This document shows positions 7,906-16,598 of a DNA stretch of 64,000 bases, piece by piece. The stretch covers positions 558,001-622,000 of the forward strand of contig CAVZBX010000003.1 in assembly GCA_963773655.1 (NCBI GenBank). Reading direction: 5' to 3'. Both the position numbers and the translations under genes were made by a program. Position 1 is the stretch's first letter; the number at the start of each line of letters is the position of its first letter. The stretch is from DASSQJ01 sp963773655 (GTDB lineage: Bacteria > Actinomycetota > Actinomycetes > Actinomycetales > Dermatophilaceae). The notes under the pieces were generated by a model that worked only from the letters and a program-made list of their open reading frames with translations, did no database searches and was not told the origin of the DNA.

Positions 7906-9590
7906 TGCGCGTCATGGCCCAGATGGCGATGGTCATGAACCTCGACAAGTGCATCGGGTGCCACACCTGTTCGGTCACGTGCAAGCAGGCGTGGACCAAC
8001 CGGGCGGGCACCGAGTACGTGTGGTTCAACAACGTCGAGACCCGGCCCGGGCTCGGCTACCCGCGCCGGTACGAGGACCAGGACGAGTGGCAGGGCGGCT
8101 GGGTCGTCAAGAACGGTCGGCTCCGGCTCCGCGCCGGGGGGCGGCTGAAGAAGCTGGCCACCATCTTCAGCAACCCGAAGATGCCCTCCATCGAGGACTA
8201 CTACGAGCCGTGGACCTACGACTACGAGACCCTCATCAACGCCCCGGTCCAGAGGAACTTCCCCGTGGCCCGCCCGTACTCGCTGATCTCGGGCAAGCCG
8301 ATCAACGTGTCGTGGAGCGCGAACTGGGACGACGACCTCGGCGGCTCCCGTGAGCACGCGGCGAAGGACCCGGTGCTGCGGGGCATCGAGGACAAGGTCC
8401 GGCTCGAGTTCGAGCAGACCTTCATGTTCTACCTCCCCCGCATCTGCGAGCACTGCCTCAACCCCTCGTGCGCGGCGTCGTGCCCGAGCGGGGCGATCTA
8501 CAAGCGCAGCGAGGACGGCATCGTCCTCGTCGACCAGGACCGGTGCCGCGGCTGGCGGATGTGCATCACCGGCTGCCCGTACAAGAAGGTCTACTTCAAC
8601 CACAAGACCGGCAAGGCCGAGAAGTGCACCTTCTGCTACCCGCGGGTCGAGGTGGGCATCCCCACCGTCTGCTCCGAGACCTGCGTCGGTCGGCTGCGCT
8701 ACATCGGCCTGGTCCTCTACGACGCCGACAAGGTGCTCGAGGCGGCCACGGCGGCCGAGGACACCGACCTCTACGAGTCCCAGCTCGGGGTCTTCCTCGA
8801 CCCGGAGGACCCGGAGGTGCGCCGCGAGGCCGAACGGGCCGGCATCCCCGGTGACTGGGTGGAGGCCGCCCGGCGCAGCCCGGTGAAGCGGCTGATCATG
8901 GACTACAAGGTGGCGCTGCCGCTGCACCCGGAGTACCGGACCATGCCGATGGTCTGGTACATCCCGCCGCTCTCACCCGTGGTCGACGCGATCAAGGACT
9001 TCGGGGGTGACGCCGAGGACCGCGACAACCTCTTCGGGGCGATCGAGGCCCTCCGCATCCCGGTGGAGTACCTGGCCGGCCTGTTCACCGCCGGTGACGT
9101 CGCCCCGGTCGAACGGGTGCTGCGCACCCTCGCGGCGATGCGGTCCTACATGCGCGACATCAACCTCGGCCGTGACCCCCGCGACGAGATCCCCGCGGCG
9201 GTCGGGATGGAGGGGGAGCAGATGTACGAGATGTTCCGGCTGCTCGCCCTCGCCAAGTACGACGAGCGCTACGTCATCCCCACCGCGCACGCCGAGCAGG
9301 CCCACGCCCTCGAGGAGCTCGCGACGGACTGCCCGGTGGGGTCCTACGACGCCGAGCAGGAGCAGGTCTTCGGTGAGGGGTCGGGGCGGCCGGTGCCCGT
9401 GGCCGTGGAGAACTTCCAGATGCTCAAGAACCGGCAGGAGGCCGACCACGTCGACACCCAGCTCGTCGGCGGCGGGAACAGGCTCCGCCGGGTCAACCTC
9501 CTCAACTGGGACGGCCGCGGGATGCCGGAGGGACTGTTCCCCGACAGGGACGAACCGTCGCCCGGCTCGTCGGAGGGGAGCCGGCGATGA
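7905..9590 (+). CDS. narH: Respiratory nitrate reductase beta subunit NarH
   Basis: The iron-sulfur electron-transfer subunit (561 residues), carrying electrons from the NarI hemes to NarG. The first cluster motif lies at residues 16-26 (CIGCHTCSVTC). The central region holds CEHCLNPSCAASC, then CRGWRMC, in which tryptophan replaces a cysteine as in other NarH proteins and gives the 3Fe-4S cluster, and then CTFC and CSETC motifs. The start MRVMAQMAMVMNLDKC is the usual NarH N-terminus and overlaps the narG stop (TGATG). The downstream narJ start overlaps its stop by 4 bp. All cluster cysteines appear present. Confidence 0.97.
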   Translation: MRVMAQMAMVMNLDKCIGCHTCSVTCKQAWTNRAGTEYVWFNNVETRPGLGYPRRYEDQDEWQGGWVVKNGRLRLRAGGRLKKLATIFSNPKMPSIEDYYEPWTYDYETLINAPVQRNFPVARPYSLISGKPINVSWSANWDDDLGGSREHAAKDPVLRGIEDKVRLEFEQTFMFYLPRICEHCLNPSCAASCPSGAIYKRSEDGIVLVDQDRCRGWRMCITGCPYKKVYFNHKTGKAEKCTFCYPRVEVGIPTVCSETCVGRLRYIGLVLYDADKVLEAATAAEDTDLYESQLGVFLDPEDPEVRREAERAGIPGDWVEAARRSPVKRLIMDYKVALPLHPEYRTMPMVWYIPPLSPVVDAIKDFGGDAEDRDNLFGAIEALRIPVEYLAGLFTAGDVAPVERVLRTLAAMRSYMRDINLGRDPRDEIPAAVGMEGEQMYEMFRLLALAKYDERYVIPTAHAEQAHALEELATDCPVGSYDAEQEQVFGEGSGRPVPVAVENFQMLKNRQEADHVDTQLVGGGNRLRRVNLLNWDGRGMPEGLFPDRDEPSPGSSEGSRR

Positions 9591-10306
9591 GGTGGCGGCG
9601 ACACCGTGACGCGACGCCGGCACTCGACGAGCGCGCCCTCGCCGACACCTGGCAGGTCGTCTCGCTCCTCCTCGACTACCCGGACGACGTGCTCGTCTCG
9701 CGGGTCCCGATGCTCCGGGGTGTCGTCGAGACGCTCCCCGACGGCCCCCGCGAGCCGCTGCTCGCGGCCCTGCGGGCCATCGGCTCCACCGACCTCGGTG
9801 ACCTCCAGCGCGAGTACGTCGACACCTTCGACGTCACCCGGCGCTGCTCCCTGCACCTCACCTACGTCACCCACGGGGACACCCGGAAGCGCGGGGTGGC
9901 CCTGGTGGAGTTCAAGCAGGCCTACCGGCGTGCCGGCGCCGAGTTCGACACCGACGCCGAGCTGCCCGACCACCTGTGCGTCGTGCTCGAGTTCGGTGCC
10001 GCACAGGACCTGGCCACCGCGTGGACCCTGCTCGTGCGGCACCGGGTGGCGATCGAGCTGCTCCGGGCCGCGCTGGAGCGCCGGGGCTCGACCTGGCTGC
10101 CGGTGGTCGAGGCGCTGCGGGCGACGCTGCCACCGCTCGAGGGCGACGACGAGGAGGCCCTGGTCCGGCTGGTCGCCGAGGGGCCGCCGCAGGAGGAGGT
10201 CGGCCTGGAGCCGTACGCGATCGACCCCCGACTCAACCCGCGACCCGAGCCGGCCGACACCTCGGCCCTGCTCGGCCCGACCATCCCGGTAGGAGCCCCC
10301 CGATGA
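9587..10306 (+). CDS. narJ: Nitrate reductase assembly chaperone NarJ
   Basis: A cytoplasmic, all-helical chaperone of the TorD/NarJ family (239 residues) needed to load the molybdenum cofactor into NarG and to dock NarGH on NarI; it is not part of the mature enzyme. The N-terminal half contains the typical LLLDYPDD segment and REYVDTFDVTRRCSLHLTYV, the most conserved part of NarJ. The C-terminus is a less conserved Pro/Glu-rich tail (residues about 205-239). It overlaps narH and narI by 4 bp on each side, so the four structural genes are likely translated in a coupled way from one transcript. Confidence 0.95.
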   Translation: MRWRRHRDATPALDERALADTWQVVSLLLDYPDDVLVSRVPMLRGVVETLPDGPREPLLAALRAIGSTDLGDLQREYVDTFDVTRRCSLHLTYVTHGDTRKRGVALVEFKQAYRRAGAEFDTDAELPDHLCVVLEFGAAQDLATAWTLLVRHRVAIELLRAALERRGSTWLPVVEALRATLPPLEGDDEEALVRLVAEGPPQEEVGLEPYAIDPRLNPRPEPADTSALLGPTIPVGAPR

Positions 10307-11052
10307 CCACGTTCCTGTGGGTGATCGTCCCCTACGTCTGCCTCGCCGTCTTCGTCGTCGGTCACGTCTGGCGCTACCGCTACGACAAGTTCGGCTGGAC
10401 CACCCGCTCCAGCCAGCTCTACGAGGACCGGCTGCTGCGGATCGGCAGCCCGCTGTTCCACTTCGGGATGCTCGGGGTCGTCCTCGGCCACGTCGTCGGG
10501 CTGGTGATCCCGCAGGTGTGGACCAACGCCCTCGGGCTCAGCCCGCACGCGTACCACGTCATCGCGCTCGCCGGCGGCATCCCCGCCGGGCTCGCCGCCG
10601 TCGCGGGGCTGGTCATCCTCGTCTACCGACGTCGCACCACCGGGCCGGTGTTCAACGCCACGACGGTCAACGACAAGGTGATGTACGCCGTGCTCGGTAC
10701 GGTCATCCTGCTCGGGATGTGGAACACGGTGGCCGGGAGCCTGCTCCAGTTCGGTGGCGAGTACAACTACCGGGAGGGGGTCAGCGTCTGGTTCCGCAGC
10801 ATCTTCGTGTTCCAGCCCGAGCCCGAGCTCATGGCGCAGGCGCCGATCGGCTTCCAGCTGCACGCCCTCCTCGCGTTCCTGCTCTTCGCGATGTGGCCGT
10901 TCACGCGCCTGGTCCACGTGTTCTCGGCGCCGGTCGGCTACCTCACCAGGCCGTACCTGGTCTACCGCTCCCGGGACGAGCGCCCGGGTACCGCCACCGG
11001 GTCGCGAGCGCCGCAGCGCGGCTGGGACCGGCCCGAGCTGCAGAAGAAGTGA
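10303..11052 (+). CDS. narI: Respiratory nitrate reductase gamma subunit NarI (diheme cytochrome b)
   Basis: The membrane anchor (249 residues, five predicted transmembrane segments) that oxidises quinol and passes electrons through two b hemes to NarH. The four heme ligands are visible: His53 and His63 in the second helix (10 apart) and a C-terminal His pair 18 apart in the segment from QLHALLAF to RLVHVFSAP, matching the spacing of Escherichia coli NarI. The start ATG overlaps the narJ stop (ATGA). The gene ends 6 bp from the convergent methyltransferase gene, leaving no room for a simple terminator between them. Confidence 0.96.
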   Translation: MTTFLWVIVPYVCLAVFVVGHVWRYRYDKFGWTTRSSQLYEDRLLRIGSPLFHFGMLGVVLGHVVGLVIPQVWTNALGLSPHAYHVIALAGGIPAGLAAVAGLVILVYRRRTTGPVFNATTVNDKVMYAVLGTVILLGMWNTVAGSLLQFGGEYNYREGVSVWFRSIFVFQPEPELMAQAPIGFQLHALLAFLLFAMWPFTRLVHVFSAPVGYLTRPYLVYRSRDERPGTATGSRAPQRGWDRPELQKK

Positions 11053-11058
11053 CCGCGG

Positions 11059-11925
11059 TCAGCGCCGCGCCTGCATCCACACCCACAGGTGCCAACCCAG
11101 CCACCGTTCTCCGACCGGGACCGAGTGCACCGGCAGGGGCGGCGCATGGAGGTACGCCTGCTCCGACGTGACGACCTCGAAGTCCGCGAAGTCCTGCCTC
11201 ACCTCGTCGAGGGAGTAGACCCTGGCGAAGGGGTTGAGCGGCCCGTCGGTGTTGTGATGGGTGAAGGTGTCCATCGAGAGGTACCTGCCGAGCCCGGTCC
11301 GCTCGGCGTTGGCGAGGTGCTGGGTCAGCATGGCCGACCTGCGGACCAGCGGTGTGTCACGCAGCGTCCAGGCCCCGAGCAGCGCGGCCCGGCGGACGAC
11401 CCGGATGGCCACCTGGTAGTTGAGTGACCTCCGCGCGTAGAGCATCACCACCAGGCGGCCACCGGGCCGGAGCACCCGGTGGATCTCCGACTGGGCCCGC
11501 CCGATCTCCGGCACGTGGTGGAGGACGCCATGGCTGAAGACGATGTCGAAGGAGTCGTCCGGCCACGGGATCCGCAGGACCGAACCCTGACGGACCTCGC
11601 GGTGGGGGAGGTCCCGGAGGGACAGGCGGGCGCGGACGCGGTCCACGGACTCCGGGGTCAGGTCCAGGCCCGACCACAGCGCGCCCCGTCGGATCAGCTG
11701 CTCGGACTCGGCACCCTCGCCGAGGCCGATCTCCAGCACCTCGCGGTCGGCCCAGTCCGTTCGGCCCAGGAGCGCGGGGATGTGCCCCTCCTGGCGGTAC
11801 CGCCAGTCGTCGTAGACGCGGAAGAACTCCTCGTAGTCGTCGGCGCACTCCTCATGGAGCCCTCCGACGATGTGGTCACCGCACGGGTGCGCGTTCCAGA
11901 ACTCTCGAACCTGTGTCTCGTCCAC
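11059..11925 (-). CDS. SAM-dependent class I methyltransferase
   Basis: A 288-residue protein with a class I methyltransferase core: motif I VLEIGLGEGAESEQL, the acidic residue after beta-2 in SGLDLTPESV, and the post-motif DIVFSHGVLHHVPE followed by EIHRVLRPGGRLVVML. The N-terminus (REFWNAHPCGDH) is shared by methyltransferases found in glycan and secondary-metabolite clusters. I chose the GTG at 11925, which follows a GAGGGG ribosome-binding site; no gene-like sequence lies upstream in frame. Its place at the end of the polysaccharide locus suggests it methylates a sugar or glycan end, but the substrate cannot be read from sequence. Confidence 0.75.
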   Translation of the reverse strand: MDETQVREFWNAHPCGDHIVGGLHEECADDYEEFFRVYDDWRYRQEGHIPALLGRTDWADREVLEIGLGEGAESEQLIRRGALWSGLDLTPESVDRVRARLSLRDLPHREVRQGSVLRIPWPDDSFDIVFSHGVLHHVPEIGRAQSEIHRVLRPGGRLVVMLYARRSLNYQVAIRVVRRAALLGAWTLRDTPLVRRSAMLTQHLANAERTGLGRYLSMDTFTHHNTDGPLNPFARVYSLDEVRQDFADFEVVTSEQAYLHAPPLPVHSVPVGERWLGWHLWVWMQARR

Positions 11926-12077
11926 GGGGCATCCCCTCGATCCGTGCAGCCGGACCGCTGGGGCTCCGTGCCACGTGCACGGACCTGGGGCCCCTGCCTC
12001 CAGCACGAACCATGCTGACAGCGCCCGCATGCGGCGGCAATGGCCCGACCGGGGGGTCAGGACGAGGGTGGACCGCG

Positions 12078-13598
12078 TCAGGCGGTTCCGGGACGCAGCC
12101 GCAGCAGCCTGCGCACGGGAGAGGAGATCCGCTCGGGCACCGGCAGGATGCCCAGGCCGTCCCGGAGCACCTGTGCGGCCATCAGCCGGAGGAGCAGCAG
12201 GTCGAGGGCGAGGAGCAGCACCCCGATGCCGACCACCTCGAGCCACGGCGACACCGACCCACCCAGGGCCTCCGTCAGGAGCAGCCCGGTGGCTGCGGTG
12301 ACGAGGGACGGACCGAGGACCGTGGCGAAGGGTCGCGCCACCGTGGTGGCCGGCAGCGCCATGACCCGACTGACGAGCAGCCATCGAGCGACCGTTCCGA
12401 CGACCGCGACGACGACGAACCCGATGGCGACTCCCACCAGCCCCCACCGGACGGCGAACGCCGTGGTCGCCACGGTTGCCACGTCGACGACCACGGCGTA
12501 CGAGAGCCAGGCACCGGGACGGCCGAGCCCGTAGAACAGGCCGTGGTCGATCATGGCGCCGAGGGTGATGATGCCCGCCACGGCCAGTGCCTGGGCCGGG
12601 GCGGCGCTGGCCCGCCACTGCTCGCCGAAGAGGAGGGGGATCAGCTGCGGCGCCGTGACGAGGAGGACGATCATCAGTGGCGACACCATGGCGTAGGCGA
12701 CCCCCAGCGCCTTGAGGTACGTGCTCCGCAGCCGGCCGGCGGAGTCACGCACCTTGGCGAACACCACGGTCGAGACCGGCACGAGCGAGGCCGCGATGAG
12801 CTCCTGGGCCACGAGGATCAGCCGCTGCGCGATGTTGAGGAAGCCCAGGGCCGTGGGTCCGAGCGCCACGGCGATGATCCAGTTCTCGACGAGCATCCGG
12901 GAGGTGCCCAGGATGTCGAACCCCGACACCTTGACGCCGAACACGGCCATCCGGCGGAACAGCCGCGGCGAGAGCGTGAACGACGGTATCCACCGGGCCC
13001 GCCGCCACGCGAGCACGGCGATGACCCACTGGGTGACGACGAGCTGGGCGACCAGGGCCCAGACGCCGCCGCCGAGGAGTGCGATCGCGATCGCCACCAC
13101 CTGGGCCAGGACCGACGCCACGAGCGCCTGCACCGCCACGGCGCGGAACGCCATCGCCCGGCGGAGCAGGGCGAGCGGCACCGCCGCGAGGACGGTGGGC
13201 ACCACCGACGCCACGAGGACCTGCAGCACCTGCGCGAGCTCGGGGATCCCGAAGGCACCCGCGAGCAGCGGGGCGATACCCACGAGGCCCAGCGACAGCA
13301 GCGCCCCGGCCGCCACCGACGCCCAGAAGGCGGTGCTGAGGATGCGCTGGTCGACCTCGTCGGCCTGGAGCAGGTAGGTCGAGAAACCGAGGTCCGCGAG
13401 GAAGTACACCATGGGGATCACGGACATCGCAGCCGCCACGACCCCGAAGTCACGGGGTGCGATCTGATGGGTCAGCACGATGAGCGTGACGAAGCCGCTG
13501 GCGCGGACCGCCCACTTCTGCGCGGTGAGCCACAGGACGCCGGTGGCGGCCTGGCGGCCGAGGCCGTCCCCGGGCGCGTCCTCGTCCTCCCGGCTCAT
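12078..13598 (-). CDS. Oligosaccharide flippase, Wzx/polysaccharide-transporter family
   Basis: A 506-residue integral membrane protein with about 12-14 hydrophobic helices of the MATE/MOP superfamily, starting with the family-like GVLWLTAQKWAVRASGFVTL and LAPRDFGVVAAA-type segments. It most likely flips lipid-linked oligosaccharide units across the membrane so that the Wzy/Wzz proteins of this locus can polymerise them. It lies 35 bp after the sugar aminotransferase gene on the same strand, so it probably belongs to that operon. The 152-bp gap before the downstream methyltransferase gene contains no recognisable gene. Which glycan it moves is inferred from context only. Confidence 0.82.
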   Translation of the reverse strand: MSREDEDAPGDGLGRQAATGVLWLTAQKWAVRASGFVTLIVLTHQIAPRDFGVVAAAMSVIPMVYFLADLGFSTYLLQADEVDQRILSTAFWASVAAGALLSLGLVGIAPLLAGAFGIPELAQVLQVLVASVVPTVLAAVPLALLRRAMAFRAVAVQALVASVLAQVVAIAIALLGGGVWALVAQLVVTQWVIAVLAWRRARWIPSFTLSPRLFRRMAVFGVKVSGFDILGTSRMLVENWIIAVALGPTALGFLNIAQRLILVAQELIAASLVPVSTVVFAKVRDSAGRLRSTYLKALGVAYAMVSPLMIVLLVTAPQLIPLLFGEQWRASAAPAQALAVAGIITLGAMIDHGLFYGLGRPGAWLSYAVVVDVATVATTAFAVRWGLVGVAIGFVVVAVVGTVARWLLVSRVMALPATTVARPFATVLGPSLVTAATGLLLTEALGGSVSPWLEVVGIGVLLLALDLLLLRLMAAQVLRDGLGILPVPERISSPVRRLLRLRPGTA

Positions 13599-13633
13599 CT
13601 CCGTGCCCGACCGTCCCCGGCGACGTCCGCGGG

Positions 13634-14752
13634 TCAGCCGCGGTGGCCGGTCAGCGCTCGGCGAAGCGAGGCCGCGACCCGTTCCTGCTGGTCGGGGGTG
13701 ATGCCGGGGAAGATGGGCAGCGAGAGGATCTCGCCGGCGGCCCGTTCGGTCACGGGGAACCTCCCGGGTCGGTACCCGAGGTCGGACATGGCGGGAGTCA
13801 GGTGCACCGGGACGGGGTAGTGGATGCCGGCGCCGACGCCGTCGGACTGCAGGGCGCCGAGCACCTCGTCACGGTTCGGGACCCGGACGACGTACAGGTG
13901 CCACACGTGCTCGTTGCCCGAGAGGGTCGCGGGGAGGCGCACGTCGGGGATGTCGCCGAGGAGGTCGTCGTAGCGCGCAGCCGCAGCACGCCGCTGGGCG
14001 TTCCAGTGGTGCAGCCGGCGCAGCTTGGCCCGGAGCACCACCGCCTGCAGGGTGTCGAGGCGGGAGTTGAAGCCGACCACGGCGTGCTCGTACTTGGCGG
14101 GACTGCCGTGGGCGCCCATCAGGCGGACCGAACGCGCGATCTCGACGTCCTGGGTGACCACGGCTCCGCCGTCGCCGTAGGCGCCGAGGTTCTTGCCGGG
14201 GTAGAAGCTGGTGCCCGCCACCACACCGAAGGTGCCGGCGGACCTGCCGTGCCGGGTAGCGCCCTGCGACTGGGCGGCATCCTCCACGACGGCGATGCCG
14301 CGCTGGCCGATCGAGGACGGCAGCAGCTCGAAGGGCGCCACCTGGCCGAAGAGGTCGACGGGGACGACGGCGGTCGTGCGTGCGGTGAGGGCGTCCTCGA
14401 CCAGGCTCGGGTCGAGGAGGAGCGCCCCGTCGTCGACGTCGACGAACACCGGCCGCGCGCCCGCCCGCACGACCGCCTCGGCGGTCGCGATGAAGGTGTT
14501 CGCGGGGACGACGACGTCGTCGCCGGGACGAACCCCGACAGCACGCAGGGCCAGCTCGAGCGCGTCGGTGCCGTTGCCGACGCCGACGCAGGCGCGGGCG
14601 CCGACGAGCTCCGCGTACTCCTGCTCGAACGCCGTCACCGCCTTGCCGCCGATGAAGTCGCCGGCGGCGAGGACCTGGGCGAACCCGTCGGCGACCTCGT
14701 CGGCGATCTGGGCGTGCTGGATCGACAGGTCGACGAGTGGGATCGCGGTCAT
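13634..14752 (-). CDS. DegT/DnrJ/EryC1/StrS-family nucleotide-sugar aminotransferase
   Basis: A PLP-dependent sugar aminotransferase of 372 residues that places an amino group on a keto-sugar nucleotide. Visible features are IPLVDLSIQHAQI at the N-terminus, VGVGNGTDALELAL (cofactor phosphate region), VVEDAAQSQGA (the Asp that contacts the pyridine nitrogen), and SFYPGKNLGAYGDGG with the Schiff-base lysine. The ATG at 14752 has an AGGAGG site and overlaps the acetyltransferase stop by 4 bp. It is the second aminotransferase of this operon; together with the acetyltransferase it points to an N-acetylated amino sugar. Confidence 0.88.
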   Translation of the reverse strand: MTAIPLVDLSIQHAQIADEVADGFAQVLAAGDFIGGKAVTAFEQEYAELVGARACVGVGNGTDALELALRAVGVRPGDDVVVPANTFIATAEAVVRAGARPVFVDVDDGALLLDPSLVEDALTARTTAVVPVDLFGQVAPFELLPSSIGQRGIAVVEDAAQSQGATRHGRSAGTFGVVAGTSFYPGKNLGAYGDGGAVVTQDVEIARSVRLMGAHGSPAKYEHAVVGFNSRLDTLQAVVLRAKLRRLHHWNAQRRAAAARYDDLLGDIPDVRLPATLSGNEHVWHLYVVRVPNRDEVLGALQSDGVGAGIHYPVPVHLTPAMSDLGYRPGRFPVTERAAGEILSLPIFPGITPDQQERVAASLRRALTGHRG

Positions 14753-15459
14753 GGTGTGCCTCCTGGGGGGTCGGTGGGCGGGTTCCGGTCGGGGGTCGGC
14801 GCGGGGAGCGGCGCCGGGCGCACGTCCCGTGCTGGGGATCCGAACCACAGGCGGCCTGCCGGCACGTCGGACACCACGGTCGAACCCATGCCGACCATGG
14901 CCCACGACCCGACGCGCCTGCCCTCACGGACGCAGACCCCGCTCGAGACGTAGGCACCCTCCCCGACGTGCACGCCGCCGCCCAGGCGCACCCCCGAGGC
15001 CAGGGTCGCGTAGTCGTCGACCCGGACGTCGTGGGTGAGGACGACCTGCGGCATCACCGCAACGTGCCGTCCGACGGTGGCGTCCGTCGTCAGCACGACC
15101 TGTGCGAGCAGCACGGACCCTGCGCCCACGGCGCAGCTCGCGGGCACGACGACGCTCGGGTGCACCACCGTGGCGTACCGGTCCTCGGCGAGGCCGAGCA
15201 GCTCGACCAGACGCCGGCGTGCGGTGTAGGCGTCCGGCCGACCGACGGCCACGACGACCGCCGCGTCCGGGTGGTCGGCGACCGCCGCCACCGGCCCCAG
15301 CACCGGGCTGCCCGAGAACGATCGGCCATGGAGGGCGGGGTCGTCGTCGAGGAAGCCTCGCATCTCCATCGTGCCGTGAGCGGCCCCGACGGCCCGGACG
15401 GCCTCGGCCGCCTCGCGTGCGAAGCCCCCCGCTCCGACGACGACGACGGGTCTCGGCAT
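14749..15459 (-). CDS. PglD/NeuD-type sugar O- or N-acyltransferase
   Basis: A 236-residue protein with two parts. An N-terminal Rossmann-like PglD domain (PRPVVVVGAGGFAREAAEAV) is followed by left-handed beta-helix hexapeptide repeats (VVHPSVVVPASCAVGAGSVL through to GMGSTVVSDVPAG). Such enzymes acetylate the amino group of UDP-linked amino sugars, or in NeuD-like cases hydroxyls. The start ATG overlaps the preceding aminotransferase stop by 1 bp (TGATG). A roughly 20-residue Pro-rich C-terminal tail is unusual but not informative. Coupling to two aminotransferases supports N-acetylation; acyl donor and acceptor are not determined. Confidence 0.85.
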   Translation of the reverse strand: MPRPVVVVGAGGFAREAAEAVRAVGAAHGTMEMRGFLDDDPALHGRSFSGSPVLGPVAAVADHPDAAVVVAVGRPDAYTARRRLVELLGLAEDRYATVVHPSVVVPASCAVGAGSVLLAQVVLTTDATVGRHVAVMPQVVLTHDVRVDDYATLASGVRLGGGVHVGEGAYVSSGVCVREGRRVGSWAMVGMGSTVVSDVPAGRLWFGSPARDVRPAPLPAPTPDRNPPTDPPGGTP

Positions 15460-16598
15460 CAGGAGGCTGCCCTCAGGCCCGCGGCCCGCCGGACCACGTC
15501 GACGACGGCGTGCTGCTCCTGCTCCGTCATCGAGTGGAAGAGCGGGAGGATGAGGGTGGAGTCGGTCAACCGCTCGGTGACGGACAGGTCGCCGTGCTCG
15601 TGCCCGACGTACGCCGGCTGCCGGTGCGCCGCCATGATCCCCGCGCGGGCCGACACGCCGTTCTCCGCCAGGAGGGCGAGCAGTTCGTTGCGGGTCAGGG
15701 GAAAGTCGGTTCCGAGCTCGACCCAGAACGACTGGAAGTTCGACTCCCCCCAGGCCGGGTCGCCCACCGCCCGCAGCCCCGGCACGTCGGCGAGGAGTGT
15801 GCGGTACCGGCCGGCGAGCTCCCGGCGGCGGCGGACCATGGCGTCGAGTCGGCCGAGCTGCACCAGGCCGACCGCGGCCTGGATGTCGGTCATCCGGTAG
15901 TTGAAGCCGACCTCGAGGTAGCTCTCGATCACCGGCTGCCGCGACTGGTGGCGGGCGGCCGCGCTGACGTTCATCCCGTGTTCCCGGAGCCGACGAGCGC
16001 GCTCCGCGAGGTCCGCGTCCGGCGTCGTGAGCATGCCGCCCTCGCCTGTGGTGAGCAGCTTGCGGGGGTGGAAGGACCAGGTCGCCATCGGAGACCCGGC
16101 ACCCACGGGGGCGCCGTGGTAGCGGGACCCGGCGGCGCAGGCGGCGTCCTCGACGAGCGCGACCCCGCGGCGCTCGCAGAGCGCGCGGAGCGGCTCGACG
16201 TCCGCTGGTGCACCCCCCTGGTGGACGACGACGACGGCCCGGGTCCGCTCGGTGAGGACCGGCTCGACCGTCCGTGCGCTGAGGTTGCCGTCCTGGGCCT
16301 CGACGTCGGCGAACACCGGCGTGGCACCGACGTACACGGCGCAGTTCGTCGTGGCGATGAAGGAGAAGGAGGGCACGACGACCTCGTCGCCGGGGCCCAC
16401 GCCGAGGAGGTGGAGCGCGAGGTGGAGGGCGGTGGTGCAGGAGGAGACGGCCACGCCGTGGGGGGCGCCGACCCGGTCGGCGAAGGCGGCCTCGAACTCG
16501 GCGACACGGGGACCCTGGGCGACCCACCCCGACCTCACCGCCGCGGCGGCCGCCTCGGCCTCCTCCTCGCCGATCCACGGCTTCATCACCGGGATCAC
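15459..16598 (-). CDS. DegT/DnrJ/EryC1/StrS-family sugar aminotransferase (second copy)
   Basis: A PLP-dependent sugar aminotransferase of 379 residues, only distantly similar to the one at 13634-14752. It has the family N-terminus KPWIGEEEAEAAAAAVRSGW, the segment VAVSSCTTALHLALHLLG, the pyridine-ring Asp in LVEDAACAAGSRY and the Schiff-base lysine region SFHPRKLLTTGEGGML. The GTG start at 16598 overlaps the epimerase stop as GTGA. Two distinct aminotransferases in one operon suggest either a di-amino sugar or two different amino sugars in the glycan. Confidence 0.87.
   Translation of the reverse strand: MIPVMKPWIGEEEAEAAAAAVRSGWVAQGPRVAEFEAAFADRVGAPHGVAVSSCTTALHLALHLLGVGPGDEVVVPSFSFIATTNCAVYVGATPVFADVEAQDGNLSARTVEPVLTERTRAVVVVHQGGAPADVEPLRALCERRGVALVEDAACAAGSRYHGAPVGAGSPMATWSFHPRKLLTTGEGGMLTTPDADLAERARRLREHGMNVSAAARHQSRQPVIESYLEVGFNYRMTDIQAAVGLVQLGRLDAMVRRRRELAGRYRTLLADVPGLRAVGDPAWGESNFQSFWVELGTDFPLTRNELLALLAENGVSARAGIMAAHRQPAYVGHEHGDLSVTERLTDSTLILPLFHSMTEQEQHAVVDVVRRAAGLRAAS

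Noticed and set aside
11926..12618. N-terminal extension of the methyltransferase gene up to 12618
   Set aside because: The upstream part overlaps the flippase gene, is low-complexity Arg/Gly-rich and lacks similarity. The GTG at 11925 has a proper ribosome-binding site.
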